This document shows positions 17,177-25,200 of a DNA stretch of 51,653 nt, in pieces. Position 1 is the stretch's first letter. Each line of letters begins with the position of its first letter. Source of the stretch: Rhodoblastus sp964425315. GTDB lineage: Bacteria > Pseudomonadota > Alphaproteobacteria > Rhizobiales > Beijerinckiaceae. Below the pieces are notes generated by a model. It did no database searches. It was not told where the DNA came from and saw only the letters and a program-made list of their open reading frames with translations. The position numbers and the translations under genes are program-made. The stretch spans positions 1-51,653 of the forward strand of contig CAYRNB010000008.1 in assembly GCA_964425315.1 (NCBI GenBank), written 5' to 3'.

Positions 17177-18244
17177 TCATTCCAGCATGGCGTCGCCCTG
17201 GCCGCTGGAATTGATTTCGATTTCGTTGCGTTCGGCCATTTCGAGCACGGTGTCGGCGATGGCGCGGCGCGCCTTGAGCACGTCGCGCTGCTGCGCCGGC
17301 CCGCCGGTCGCGAGTTCGTTTTCCACCATGCGGCGGGCGCGCGCGCCCATCGAGGAGAGAATGAGTTCGCGGAAGGCGGAATCGGCGCCCTTGAGCGCCA
17401 GCACGACGCGATCGGCCGGAATGCGATCGAACACGATCGTGCGCGTCTTGACCGACAATTTGGCGATATCCTCGAACGTGAACAAAAGACCGCGCAAAAT
17501 TTCGGCGTCCTTGGGTCGGTCCTCGGCTATGGTGGAGAGCACGTCCTCGATCTGGTCGCGCTCCAATTTGTTGATGATGTCGGCGAGCTTGGAATGGGCG
17601 TCGGCGCCGGTGTTGCGCGCGACGTTGAGCAGCAGATCCTCGTGCAAGGTGCGCTCCAGGAGCCGCATCATCGGGTCCATCACCAGGCGCGGCGACAGCA
17701 TGCGCCGCATCAGATTGTTGCGCAGGTCGCGCGGGGTCAGCGCCAGGATCTTGGCGGCGGCGCCGGAAGTCAGCTTGGACAGGACGAAGGCGAAAGTCTG
17801 GGGATGCTCTTTCGCCAGATAGGAGGAGAGCGTGCTCTCCGGCGTGGCGGATAGGCGATCCCACATCGCCTTGTTGGAGTTGCCGAGCACGTCGGAGAGG
17901 ATTTCCGCCGCTTCCTCCGGCGCGAGGGCGCCGGCGAGAAGGCTCTCCGCCTCTCCGGCGGAGCCGAGCACATCGGCGCCGGCGGAAAACTGCTCGACAA
18001 ATTCGCCGATCAGATGCTCGACCGTCGCTGGATTGACCGGACCGAGATCGGAGGCGGCGCGCGTCACCTGGCGCAATTCGAGCGAATCGAGACGCTTCAG
18101 CAGTCGCCCGGCGATGGGCTTGTCGAGGGAGAGCAGGAGGGCGGCGACCTTCTCGGCGCCGAACAAGGGCCGCGCCACGCCATAGGAGCGGGACGGATTC
18201 GGCGCCGCGGCCTTGGCGGCGTCGTCAAGCGAAAGCGTCTGCAT
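17177..18244 (-). CDS. fliG: Flagellar motor switch protein FliG
   Basis: A 355-residue C-ring protein. It contains the EHPQT hinge motif (LAKEHPQTFAFVLSKL) and a C-terminal torque domain with alternating charges (FDRIPADRVVLALKGADSAF, LSSMGARARRMVENELA). The N-terminal part binds FliF and the middle binds FliM. The start overlaps the end of fliN by 20 bases, so the genes are co-translated in the motA-fliM-fliN-fliG-flhB operon. Confidence 0.97.
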   Translation of the reverse strand: MQTLSLDDAAKAAAPNPSRSYGVARPLFGAEKVAALLLSLDKPIAGRLLKRLDSLELRQVTRAASDLGPVNPATVEHLIGEFVEQFSAGADVLGSAGEAESLLAGALAPEEAAEILSDVLGNSNKAMWDRLSATPESTLSSYLAKEHPQTFAFVLSKLTSGAAAKILALTPRDLRNNLMRRMLSPRLVMDPMMRLLERTLHEDLLLNVARNTGADAHSKLADIINKLERDQIEDVLSTIAEDRPKDAEILRGLLFTFEDIAKLSVKTRTIVFDRIPADRVVLALKGADSAFRELILSSMGARARRMVENELATGGPAQQRDVLKARRAIADTVLEMAERNEIEINSSGQGDAMLE

Positions 18245-18566
18245 CGGACGACCCTACGATCTCGGTGAGCGAGACGCCGAAGCGCGAATTATCCTCGTCG
18301 ACGACCACCACTTCGCCGCGTGCGACGACGCGGCCGTTGACGACGATATTGACCGGCTCGCCGACGCGCTGATCGAGGGCGACGATGGCGCCGCGCCCGA
18401 GCTTCATCAGATGGGCGACCGGCATTTTCGCCGAGCCGAGCACGACCTGCACGGTCACGGGTATGCGCAATATGGCGTCGCGCCCGTCCGCTTCCGCCTC
18501 GATCGGGGCGGCGGCGAAATCGGGCGCGTCGGGCGGCGTCTTCGGGATCTCGTCTGCGTCGTTCAT
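18225..18566 (-). CDS. fliN: Flagellar motor switch protein FliN
   Basis: A 113-residue protein from the ATG at 18566, which has a GAGGAAGAA ribosome site; a longer reading frame from 18644 lies in fliM and is unlikely. After an acidic N-terminal tail, residues ~35-105 form the SpoA domain (RIPVTVQVVLGSAKMPVAHL, then LGRGAIVALDQRVGEPVNIV, then VNGRVVARGEVVVVDEDNSR). It forms the base of the C ring with FliM. Confidence 0.96.
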   Translation of the reverse strand: MNDADEIPKTPPDAPDFAAAPIEAEADGRDAILRIPVTVQVVLGSAKMPVAHLMKLGRGAIVALDQRVGEPVNIVVNGRVVARGEVVVVDEDNSRFGVSLTEIVGSSDADAFA

Positions 18567-18582
18567 TTCTTCCTCGGACTGG

Positions 18583-19539
18583 TCAGGGGGCGTGGGATGC
18601 GCCGGCGAGCGCGAGGAATTGCGCCAGCGGCATTTCCTCGACATTGACGCGTTCGGCGATTTTCAATGTGAAGTGGCCCTTCGCCTGGCCGAGTTCGCAC
18701 CAGAACAAAGGCTGGCCCTTGCAATCGAGCCGCACTTTGGTGACGGCGGAGGCCTTGAGCGGCAGGATGTCGCCGACGCGCCAGGCGGAAATCTCGCCGA
18801 GCGTCGCGGTCTGTTCGTCGATAACGGCTGTGGCCTTTACTTCCGCCTTTTGCACGCCCTGCTGCATCAGCTTCTGCCAGCGCGGATCGCTGGCCGAGCC
18901 GTCGCTGGAAAGGTCGCGCGCCAGTTGCTGGCGGATCGGAGTCAAGGCGGGTTGCGGAATGACGACAAACATCTGCCCGCCGATGTCCATCGCCTGAATG
19001 AGAATCTTGGCGATCACCGCCAAAACGTTGCGCCGGCCCATGATGGTGAAATCCATGCGCGTTTCCACCCGCTCCAGGCGAAAGCTTGAGGCGATCACCG
19101 GGCTGAAGGCGGAATGCAGCGCCTCGGCGGCGATTTCGAACACCGTCTGGGCGACGCGCGTTTCGAGCGTCGAGAAATTGCGGTCGTCGTCGAAGGACGC
19201 CGCCTGGGCGTCGCCGCCGAGCAGAACCTCCATAAGGGAAAAAATGCAGCGCCGGTCGAGGCCAACGAGAATGCGCGCGTCGAGCTCCGGGGAATAGAGG
19301 ATGGCGGCGATGCTGCCGTCATAGGCGTCGAGCGCGTCCCAGACGTGGTCGGTGGTGATGCTGTTGACGAAAAGGGACAATTGCACCGGCGCATAGGGCC
19401 GCATGGTTTCGGCGCAGGAGGCCGCCAGCCGGTCGAAAATGACGGTCAGCATCGGCAGGCGCTCGACCGTCAGGCCGGGATTGTCGAGCAGCCTGTCGGC
19501 GGCGTGGTTGGCGTTGGGCGTTTCGGTCTTGGCGTCCAT
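18583..19539 (-). CDS. fliM: Flagellar motor switch protein FliM
   Basis: A 318-residue C-ring protein with a CheC-like middle domain and a C-terminal SpoA domain (residues ~235-305, LGEISAWRVGDILPLKASA). The N-terminal CheY-binding motif of enteric FliM (LSQxEIDALL) is not evident; the protein starts MDAKTETPNANHAADRLLDN. That absence is common in rhizobial FliM and implies a changed CheY-P contact. It lies three bases after motA and 16 bases before fliN. Confidence 0.93.
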   Translation of the reverse strand: MDAKTETPNANHAADRLLDNPGLTVERLPMLTVIFDRLAASCAETMRPYAPVQLSLFVNSITTDHVWDALDAYDGSIAAILYSPELDARILVGLDRRCIFSLMEVLLGGDAQAASFDDDRNFSTLETRVAQTVFEIAAEALHSAFSPVIASSFRLERVETRMDFTIMGRRNVLAVIAKILIQAMDIGGQMFVVIPQPALTPIRQQLARDLSSDGSASDPRWQKLMQQGVQKAEVKATAVIDEQTATLGEISAWRVGDILPLKASAVTKVRLDCKGQPLFWCELGQAKGHFTLKIAERVNVEEMPLAQFLALAGASHAP

Positions 19540-19542
19540 GGA

Positions 19543-20415
19543 TTACGCCGCCTGCTTGTCGACGCCGGCGGAGGTCGTCTCGTTTTCCACTTCGTCTATG
19601 CTCGGACGCTCCTTGGCGGGTATGGTCTTGCGTCCGAATTCGACCGCGATCTGGGGCATGGCGCCGTTCATATAAGCGAGCAGGGTCTGCTTCACGAGCG
19701 AGAATTCGCGCAAGGCTTTTTGGCGGGTGACCTTCAGTTTGTTGGCGACGGGGGAGACGATGCCGTAGGAGGCGAAAATGCCGGAAAATGTGCCGACCAG
19801 CGCCGCGCCGATCAGGCCGCCCAGCACTTCCGGACCCTGATCGAGCGCGCCCATGGCGTGAATGACGCCGAGCACCGCCGCGACGATGCCGAGCGCGGGC
19901 AGGCCGTCGCCGATCGCCGTGAGGGCGTGATAGGGCTTGAGCTTGTCGTAGGTCAGCGTCTGGATTTCCTCGTCCATCAAGGCTTCGATTTCGTAGGAGC
20001 GGGCGCTGCCGATGATGATGAGCCGGCAATAGTCGCAGATGAAGCCGAGCAGCAGTTTGTCGCGGAGAATTTTGGGGTGGCGGGCGAAGATGTCCGACTC
20101 GGTCGGATTGTCGACATGGACTTCGACCTCGCCGCGCGATTTGGCGCGCATCTCGCGCATCAGGCTGTGCATCAAGGCGAGAAGGTCGAGAAAATCCTTC
20201 TGTTTCGGCTCTCTTCCGAGGATCGCCTCGACAATGCCTTTGCCGGTGTCCTTGATGGTCGGCAGCGGGTTGGCGACGACGAAAATGCCGAGGGCGGCGC
20301 CGCCGAGAATGAGGAATTCGAAAGGCTGGAACAGAGTGTGCAAATGCCCGCCGAGCGCGGCGTAGCCGCCAAGCACGCAGCCCATCGAGATCAGCAGTCC
20401 GATGACGAAATTCAC
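19543..20415 (-). CDS. motA: Flagellar motor stator protein MotA
   Basis: A 290-residue inner-membrane stator subunit with four helices: two near the N-terminus (MNFVIGLLISMGCVLGGYAA, then FLILGGAALGIFVVANP) and two around residues 165-230 (ALGIVAAVLGVIHAMGAL and LIGAALVGTFSGIFASYGIV). The large cytosolic loop holds conserved charged residues that engage FliG. It pairs with MotB at 45016, far away in the window. It is the first gene of the minus-strand operon; the 215-base gap to flgF carries its promoter. Confidence 0.97.
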   Translation of the reverse strand: MNFVIGLLISMGCVLGGYAALGGHLHTLFQPFEFLILGGAALGIFVVANPLPTIKDTGKGIVEAILGREPKQKDFLDLLALMHSLMREMRAKSRGEVEVHVDNPTESDIFARHPKILRDKLLLGFICDYCRLIIIGSARSYEIEALMDEEIQTLTYDKLKPYHALTAIGDGLPALGIVAAVLGVIHAMGALDQGPEVLGGLIGAALVGTFSGIFASYGIVSPVANKLKVTRQKALREFSLVKQTLLAYMNGAMPQIAVEFGRKTIPAKERPSIDEVENETTSAGVDKQAA

Positions 20416-20630
20416 TCTTGCGCTCCGCTTGGCTTAGACCGCGTTCTCCTTTTTTGCCTTTCGGGCTTGCGTGAGGCTGAATCGCCGAACGGTGAACGGA
20501 AAGAAGCGGCCGCCGCCGAGCGCTCTCTGTTCACTGCTCACTGTTCGCGCCAGCCTGGGGCAAGCGCCGCCCGGTTAGATATTGGCGATCACGCGTTTGT
20601 CGCCGCTCGCGCCGCCAACGGGAAGCTTCG

Positions 20631-21356
20631 ATGCAATCGAGTCTTTATGTCGCCTTGTCGGGTCAGGTCGCCTTGGAAAGGCGTCTCGATACGATCGCCC
20701 AAAATCTCGCCAATATGAACACCGGGGGCTATCGCGCCGAGGAGGTCAGCTTTTCCACCATCTACGCCGACACCGGCGGGACGCAGACCGCATTCGCGGC
20801 CAGCGGCAAGGATTATATTTCGCGCGCGACCGGGGCGATGACCTCTACCGGCAATCCCCTCGACATTGCCGTGCGGGGCGACGGCTGGTTCGCGTTGCGC
20901 ACCCCGGCCGGGATCGCCTATACCCGCGACGGAAGGCTGCATATGGACAGCGGCGGCGCGCTGCTCTCGGTCAACAATTACCCCATTCTCGACGCCGGCG
21001 GCGCCGCCATTCTGCTCGATCCCTCCGCCGGGCCGCCGTCCATCGCCCAGGACGGGATGATCAGTCAGAACGGAAGGCAGATCGGCGCCATCGGCCTCTA
21101 TAAGCTCGATCCTTCCGCCAAGCTCAGCCGCTACGACAATTCCGCCGTGCTTTCCGACCGGCCGGCGACGCCGGTGCTCGATTTCACCGACAATGGCGTG
21201 GTCCAGGGCGTGAGCGAGGGCTCGAACGTTAATCCGGTGCTGGAAATGACGCGGATGATTGCGGTCACCCGCGCGTTCGAGAGCGCCAGCAATGCGATTC
21301 AGACGACCGGGAAGTCGCTGGAGGAGGCGATCAAGACGCTCGGCGCGACTTCCTGA
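20631..21356 (+). CDS. flgF: Flagellar proximal rod protein FlgF
   Basis: A 241-residue rod protein. It starts MQSSLYVALSGQVALERRLD with the motif TIAQNLANMNTGGYRAEEVS, has the FlgE/F/G core segment (GDGWFALRTPAGIAYTRDG), and ends with the usual rod C-terminal helix (VLEMTRMIAVTRAFESASNA). Translation begins at the ATG at 20631. fliI follows after 18 bases. Position flgF-fliI matches Sinorhizobium. Confidence 0.94.
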   Translation: MQSSLYVALSGQVALERRLDTIAQNLANMNTGGYRAEEVSFSTIYADTGGTQTAFAASGKDYISRATGAMTSTGNPLDIAVRGDGWFALRTPAGIAYTRDGRLHMDSGGALLSVNNYPILDAGGAAILLDPSAGPPSIAQDGMISQNGRQIGAIGLYKLDPSAKLSRYDNSAVLSDRPATPVLDFTDNGVVQGVSEGSNVNPVLEMTRMIAVTRAFESASNAIQTTGKSLEEAIKTLGATS

Positions 21357-21374
21357 CGAGTAAGGTTCAGACAT

Positions 21375-22712
21375 ATGCGGGCTCTGGAGCAATTGCTGCG
21401 CGAGGTGCAGGAGGCCGAATTGCGGCTCGATCCCGTGCGCGTCGGCGGCGTGGTCACCGAGGTCGGGCCCTCGGCCTATCGCGTTTCCGGCCTGTCGCGC
21501 TATCTCAAACTGGGCGACGTGGTCAGCATCGCCGGCGAGGGACGCGATTCACCGGGCGAAGTGGTGCGAATCGACCTCGCCGACGTGACGGTGAAATCGC
21601 TTGATTCGAAAATCGAGGCGGGGGTCGGCAATCTGGCCTTCCGCGCCAGGCCCTTGCGGCTGAAGCCGCATCGCTCGTGGAAGGGGCGGGTCGTCAATGC
21701 GCTCGGCGCGCCGGTCGATGGACTCGGGCCTTTGTTGGACGGCCCGCGTTCTGTGCCGATCGACGCCGAGCCGCCCGCTGCGATGAAGCGCGATCGCGTC
21801 CGGCGGCCGATGCGAAGCGGAATCCGCGTCATCGACTTTTTCACCCCGCTTTGCGCCGGTCAGCGCATCGGGATTTTCGCCGGCTCCGGCGTCGGCAAAT
21901 CGACCATGCTCGCCATGCTTGCGCGTTGCTCCGGATTCGACAGCGTGGTGATCGCGCTGGTCGGAGAGCGCGGCCGCGAAGTGCGGGAATTTCTCGACGA
22001 AGCGCTCGGCGAAAATCGCAAGCTGGCGATCACCGTGGTTTCGACGGCGGACGAGAGCGCGATGATGCGGCGGCTCGCGCCGAAGACCGCGATGAGCATC
22101 GCCGAATATTTGCGCGACCAGGGCGAGTCGGTCCTCCTGATCGTCGATTCGATCACGCGTTTCGCCCATGCGGCGCGCGATGTCGCGCTTGCGGCCGGCG
22201 AGCCGGCGGTGGCGCGCGGCTATGCGCCAAGCGTATTCAGCGAATTGCCGAAACTCCTCGAGCGCGCCGGGCCGGGCGAAATCGGCGGCGGTTCGATTAC
22301 CGCGATATTTTCCGTTCTGGTCGATGGCGACGACCACAATGATCCGGTCGCCGACAATGTTCGCGGCGCCCTCGACGGCCATATCGTGCTCGACCGCGCC
22401 ATCGCCGACCAGGGGCGCTATCCCGCCGTCAATGTGCTGACCTCGGTGTCGCGCCTGGCGCATCATGTCTGGAGCAAGGAGCAGCGCGCTCTGGTGATGA
22501 AATTGCGCGCCATGATCGCGCGGTTCGAATCCTCGCGCGATTTGCGCCTCATGGGCGGCTATCACGCCGGTTCGGACCCGGTGTTGGACCAGGCGGTGAA
22601 TTTTGCGCCGAAAATCTATGAGGCCATGAACCAGGGTCTCGGCGATCCTGCTTCGGCCGATGCTTTCCGCGAACTGGCGGACGCCTTGCAAAGCGAAAAG
22701 GCGACAATTTGA
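21375..22712 (+). CDS. fliI: Flagellar export ATPase FliI
   Basis: A 445-residue F1-beta-like ATPase that energises type III export. Walker A is GIFAGSGVGKST at residues 166-177, and Walker B lies in the SVLLIVDSITRFAHAARDVA segment. The YPAVNVLTSVSRLAHH region is typical of FliI/SctN. The N-terminal ~20 residues would contact FliH. Here fliI follows flgF, with no fliJ directly downstream; the FliJ-like gene is at 11479. Confidence 0.97.
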   Translation: MRALEQLLREVQEAELRLDPVRVGGVVTEVGPSAYRVSGLSRYLKLGDVVSIAGEGRDSPGEVVRIDLADVTVKSLDSKIEAGVGNLAFRARPLRLKPHRSWKGRVVNALGAPVDGLGPLLDGPRSVPIDAEPPAAMKRDRVRRPMRSGIRVIDFFTPLCAGQRIGIFAGSGVGKSTMLAMLARCSGFDSVVIALVGERGREVREFLDEALGENRKLAITVVSTADESAMMRRLAPKTAMSIAEYLRDQGESVLLIVDSITRFAHAARDVALAAGEPAVARGYAPSVFSELPKLLERAGPGEIGGGSITAIFSVLVDGDDHNDPVADNVRGALDGHIVLDRAIADQGRYPAVNVLTSVSRLAHHVWSKEQRALVMKLRAMIARFESSRDLRLMGGYHAGSDPVLDQAVNFAPKIYEAMNQGLGDPASADAFRELADALQSEKATI

Positions 22713-22747
22713 AAAGGGCGAAAGCCCGCTCGCGAAGGAGGTGAACG

Positions 22748-23287
22748 ATGAGCGATCTGGCTCTCAAGAGCGCCGGCGTGGCGTGCGCCGTCGGTTCGGT
22801 CTGTTTCGCCGCCTTCATGTTCACCCACCAGCAGGGCGACCCGCGCGTCTTTGCGATCAAGGATTTCGCTATTTTCGCCCAGCCCAATCGCCTTGGCGCG
22901 GTCGAGGATGCGGTGAAGACGGCGGCGGAGACGCGACGCTGGCGTTGGCGCGGGCATGCCGTATCGATCGACATGACTCCGGTCGGCGCCGTGCGCCTGC
23001 GTCATTCGGAGACGCCCGACAGGAGACGTCAGGTGCGGATTGTCGAACTGAACGCCGACAACGCCTTGTTGGAAACGCGCGAAGGCTATCGCCGCGTCAG
23101 GGTCGGCGACCAAATGCCGGGACTTGGAAAGATCATCGGCATCCGCCGCATGGATGGTTATTGGATCGTCGTGGCCAGCCTGCGCTCGCTGGCTCAGGCG
23201 GCGCCGTCGAACATCCCCCGGGCCGGCTCCACTGCGCGCGAATCGCCCCGACGGGCGGTTACGGCGCTAGTCCGAGCAGGGCGTTGA
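22748..23287 (+). CDS. Membrane-anchored protein of unknown function downstream of fliI
   Basis: A 179-residue protein with one N-terminal transmembrane helix (about residues 7-26, SAGVACAVGSVCFAAFMF). The rest is likely periplasmic and basic. A compact beta-rich segment (ALLETREGYRRVRVGDQMPG, then IIGIRRMDGYWIVVAS) looks like the short 'V-x-GD-x-x-PG' repeat found in some secretion-system periplasmic proteins. I do not recognise the family. It has an AAGGAGGTGAACG ribosome site. Its last 29 bases overlap the 3' end of the convergent cheB, so its C-terminal Arg-rich tail may be unimportant. Confidence 0.75.
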   Translation: MSDLALKSAGVACAVGSVCFAAFMFTHQQGDPRVFAIKDFAIFAQPNRLGAVEDAVKTAAETRRWRWRGHAVSIDMTPVGAVRLRHSETPDRRRQVRIVELNADNALLETREGYRRVRVGDQMPGLGKIIGIRRMDGYWIVVASLRSLAQAAPSNIPRAGSTARESPRRAVTALVRAGR

Positions 23288-24302
23288 TGCGCTGGCCGAT
23301 GTCGCCCAAAGGCAGAATTTCGTCGGCGCAGCCGCTTTCCGCCACCGCGCGCGGCATGCCCCAGACCGAGGAGCTCGCCTGGTCCTGGGCCATGACATAG
23401 GCGCCCGCGTCCTTGAGTTTGGCGAAGCCCCTGGCGCCGTCATTTCCCATGCCGGTGAGCATGATCGCCAGCACGTTGCCGCCATAGGAGGCGCGGGCGC
23501 TGTCGGCCAGCACGTCGACGCTTGGTTTGTACAGGCTTTCGTTCTGCGCCGGCGCGACTTTGGCGCGTCCGTTGGCGACGCGAAACTGCATCCCGCCAGG
23601 CCCGATATAGGCGACGCCCGGCGTCATGAGCAGATCGTCGGCGGCTTCGACGATCTTGATCGCGCAGACGTCGGAGAGCCATTTGGCCATGGCGGCGGTG
23701 AACTGCGGCGGCATGTGCTGGGCGATGGCGATCGGCGCCGGAAAGCGCGCCGGCAGGCGCGCGAGCACCTGGGACAAGGCGCGCGGCCCGCCGGTGCTGC
23801 TGCCGATGACGACAATTTTCGGCCTGGTCGACGCGAGGCGCATTGGCGCGACGCGGCGCGGCGCGGGACGCGGCGCTGGCGCGGAGGTCGGGGCTAGACG
23901 CGCGCGCGTTGCGCAAACCACGGCTTGCAGCTTTTCGTGCAACTGCTCGAAGCCGCTGCTCTTGGGAATGAAATCCATGGCGCCGAACTGCAGCGCCTGG
24001 ATCGTGGTCTTGGCGCCCGCTTCCGTCTGGGCGCTGACCATGATGATCGGAACGTTCGATTTGGCGTGGATGGCTCGCAAGGCCTCGATGCCGTTCATTT
24101 CCGGCATTTCGACGTCCATGGTGATGGCGTCCGGTTTGAGTTCGGCGGCTCTGGCGACCGCCTCACGGCCGTTGGACGCCGTGGCGATCACGCGGAAACG
24201 CGGATCGCGCTCAATGTGGCGCGCGATCGCATTGCGCATGAAACTCGAATCGTCGACGACAAGAACCCGGATCGCCGTATCGGCTGGCTGTTTCTTCAGC
24301 AT
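23259..24302 (-). CDS. cheB: Chemotaxis methylesterase/glutamine deamidase CheB
   Basis: A 347-residue chemotaxis enzyme that demethylates receptors after phosphorylation by CheA. Residues 10-130 are a receiver with D63 as acceptor and K113. A Pro/Ala/Arg linker leads to the methylesterase domain with the triad S169 (GSSTGG), H196 (AQHMP) and D288 (TGMGNDG). It lies alone on the minus strand, divergent from the cheA operon; cheR is at 28800, in the other unit. Confidence 0.96.
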   Translation of the reverse strand: MLKKQPADTAIRVLVVDDSSFMRNAIARHIERDPRFRVIATASNGREAVARAAELKPDAITMDVEMPEMNGIEALRAIHAKSNVPIIMVSAQTEAGAKTTIQALQFGAMDFIPKSSGFEQLHEKLQAVVCATRARLAPTSAPAPRPAPRRVAPMRLASTRPKIVVIGSSTGGPRALSQVLARLPARFPAPIAIAQHMPPQFTAAMAKWLSDVCAIKIVEAADDLLMTPGVAYIGPGGMQFRVANGRAKVAPAQNESLYKPSVDVLADSARASYGGNVLAIMLTGMGNDGARGFAKLKDAGAYVMAQDQASSSVWGMPRAVAESGCADEILPLGDIGQRINALLGLAP

Positions 24303-24666
24303 GGGGCGGCGCCGTCGTTCATTTTTGCCGCGGCCACGCCGGGGCGCTGGCGTCCGCGGGCCGAAATTCGCTTGGGGTCGATTTTTTCAAATTCGGCTCC
24401 TCGGTGTTGGAACCAGGTTTCGGGATCGACGAAGGGATTCCTGCAGTGGACGGGCCGTTTTTCCACAGCCGAGGGGCGACCGACGCAAAGGCATAGTGCG
24501 TGTATTTTCTTAACAAGAATTACAACCCAGCATTGCGCCAGGCTTTTGCCCGTCATGGCGTCAAAGCGGCCACGGGACAGCAGAAAGCCACACGCAAGGC
24601 GCGGATCGTAACGCTTTTTTATCCGATAACGCGCAATAAAATAAAAACACAACTTATGCGAGCATC
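24303..24666. promoter_or_regulatory. Divergent intergenic region between cheB and the cheA operon
   Basis: This 364-base stretch has no credible gene. The part near cheB is GC-rich. From about 24500 to 24665 it becomes AT-rich, very unlike the surroundings, with runs such as ATTTTCTTAACAAGAATTAC and GCAATAAAATAAAAACAC. Both promoters are probably here. A single CTTAAC (24509-24514) resembles a CtrA half site, but no full box with N7 spacing is present. I cannot assign -10/-35 elements with confidence. Confidence 0.5.
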
Positions 24667-25197
24667 ATGGTTATGCCCGAAGCCGTGGCGAAACAGAACG
24701 TTTTCGGCGAATCCGACGCCGACCCCGCGAGCGGGGAGAGGTTAGGCCTGGTCAGTCCGGCCACTGGCCTCGCCAACGATTATCTCAACGTCTTCAATGA
24801 AATCCTGTTGTTGCTCGAATTCCTGCCCAGCATGCCGGAGATGACCGAAGAGGCCCTGGCCTGGCGCCCGCGCTCCTATGGCGAATATTTCGCGCAATCA
24901 AGCATACCGGGCGCGCGCGACGCCTTGCTGGCCTATGACAAGGTCGATCCGGACGTGCGCGAAGATTTCGAAGCGGTTCTCTCCTGCCTCGCCGAAATCG
25001 CCTCGCGCGCGCAGCGGAAAGTGGCGGCGGAATCGCGCCGCCCGAACTTTCCCGATTCCGTGGCGCAATCTTGCGAAGAAAACGCCGAGGCCATGCGCGT
25101 CTGCCTCTCCTGCGTTTCGCGTCTGATCAACGAAGGCTGCACGCCAAGAAAAGGCGCGACCTGCCGCGCCGCAAGCAAACTTGTGGACGGAATCTGA
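24667..25197 (+). CDS. Unknown Cys-containing protein at the head of the cheA operon
   Basis: A 176-residue, mainly helical, cytosolic protein with six cysteines at 107, 136, 146, 149, 158 and 166. The pattern VCLSC followed by GC and TC crowds four of them into 21 residues. I do not recognise a family. It stops three bases before cheA and is surely co-transcribed with it. A chemotaxis accessory role is inferred from place only. A cluster or metal site is possible, but the spacing fits no standard motif that I know. Confidence 0.7.
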   Translation: MVMPEAVAKQNVFGESDADPASGERLGLVSPATGLANDYLNVFNEILLLLEFLPSMPEMTEEALAWRPRSYGEYFAQSSIPGARDALLAYDKVDPDVREDFEAVLSCLAEIASRAQRKVAAESRRPNFPDSVAQSCEENAEAMRVCLSCVSRLINEGCTPRKGATCRAASKLVDGI

Positions 25198-25200
25198 GCC

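Noticed and set aside
20487..20546. Inverted and direct copies of GTTCAC/TCACTG in the motA-flgF gap
   Set aside because: The repeats are short and imperfect with a long GC-rich spacer. They could be an operator, but there is no known family to support it.
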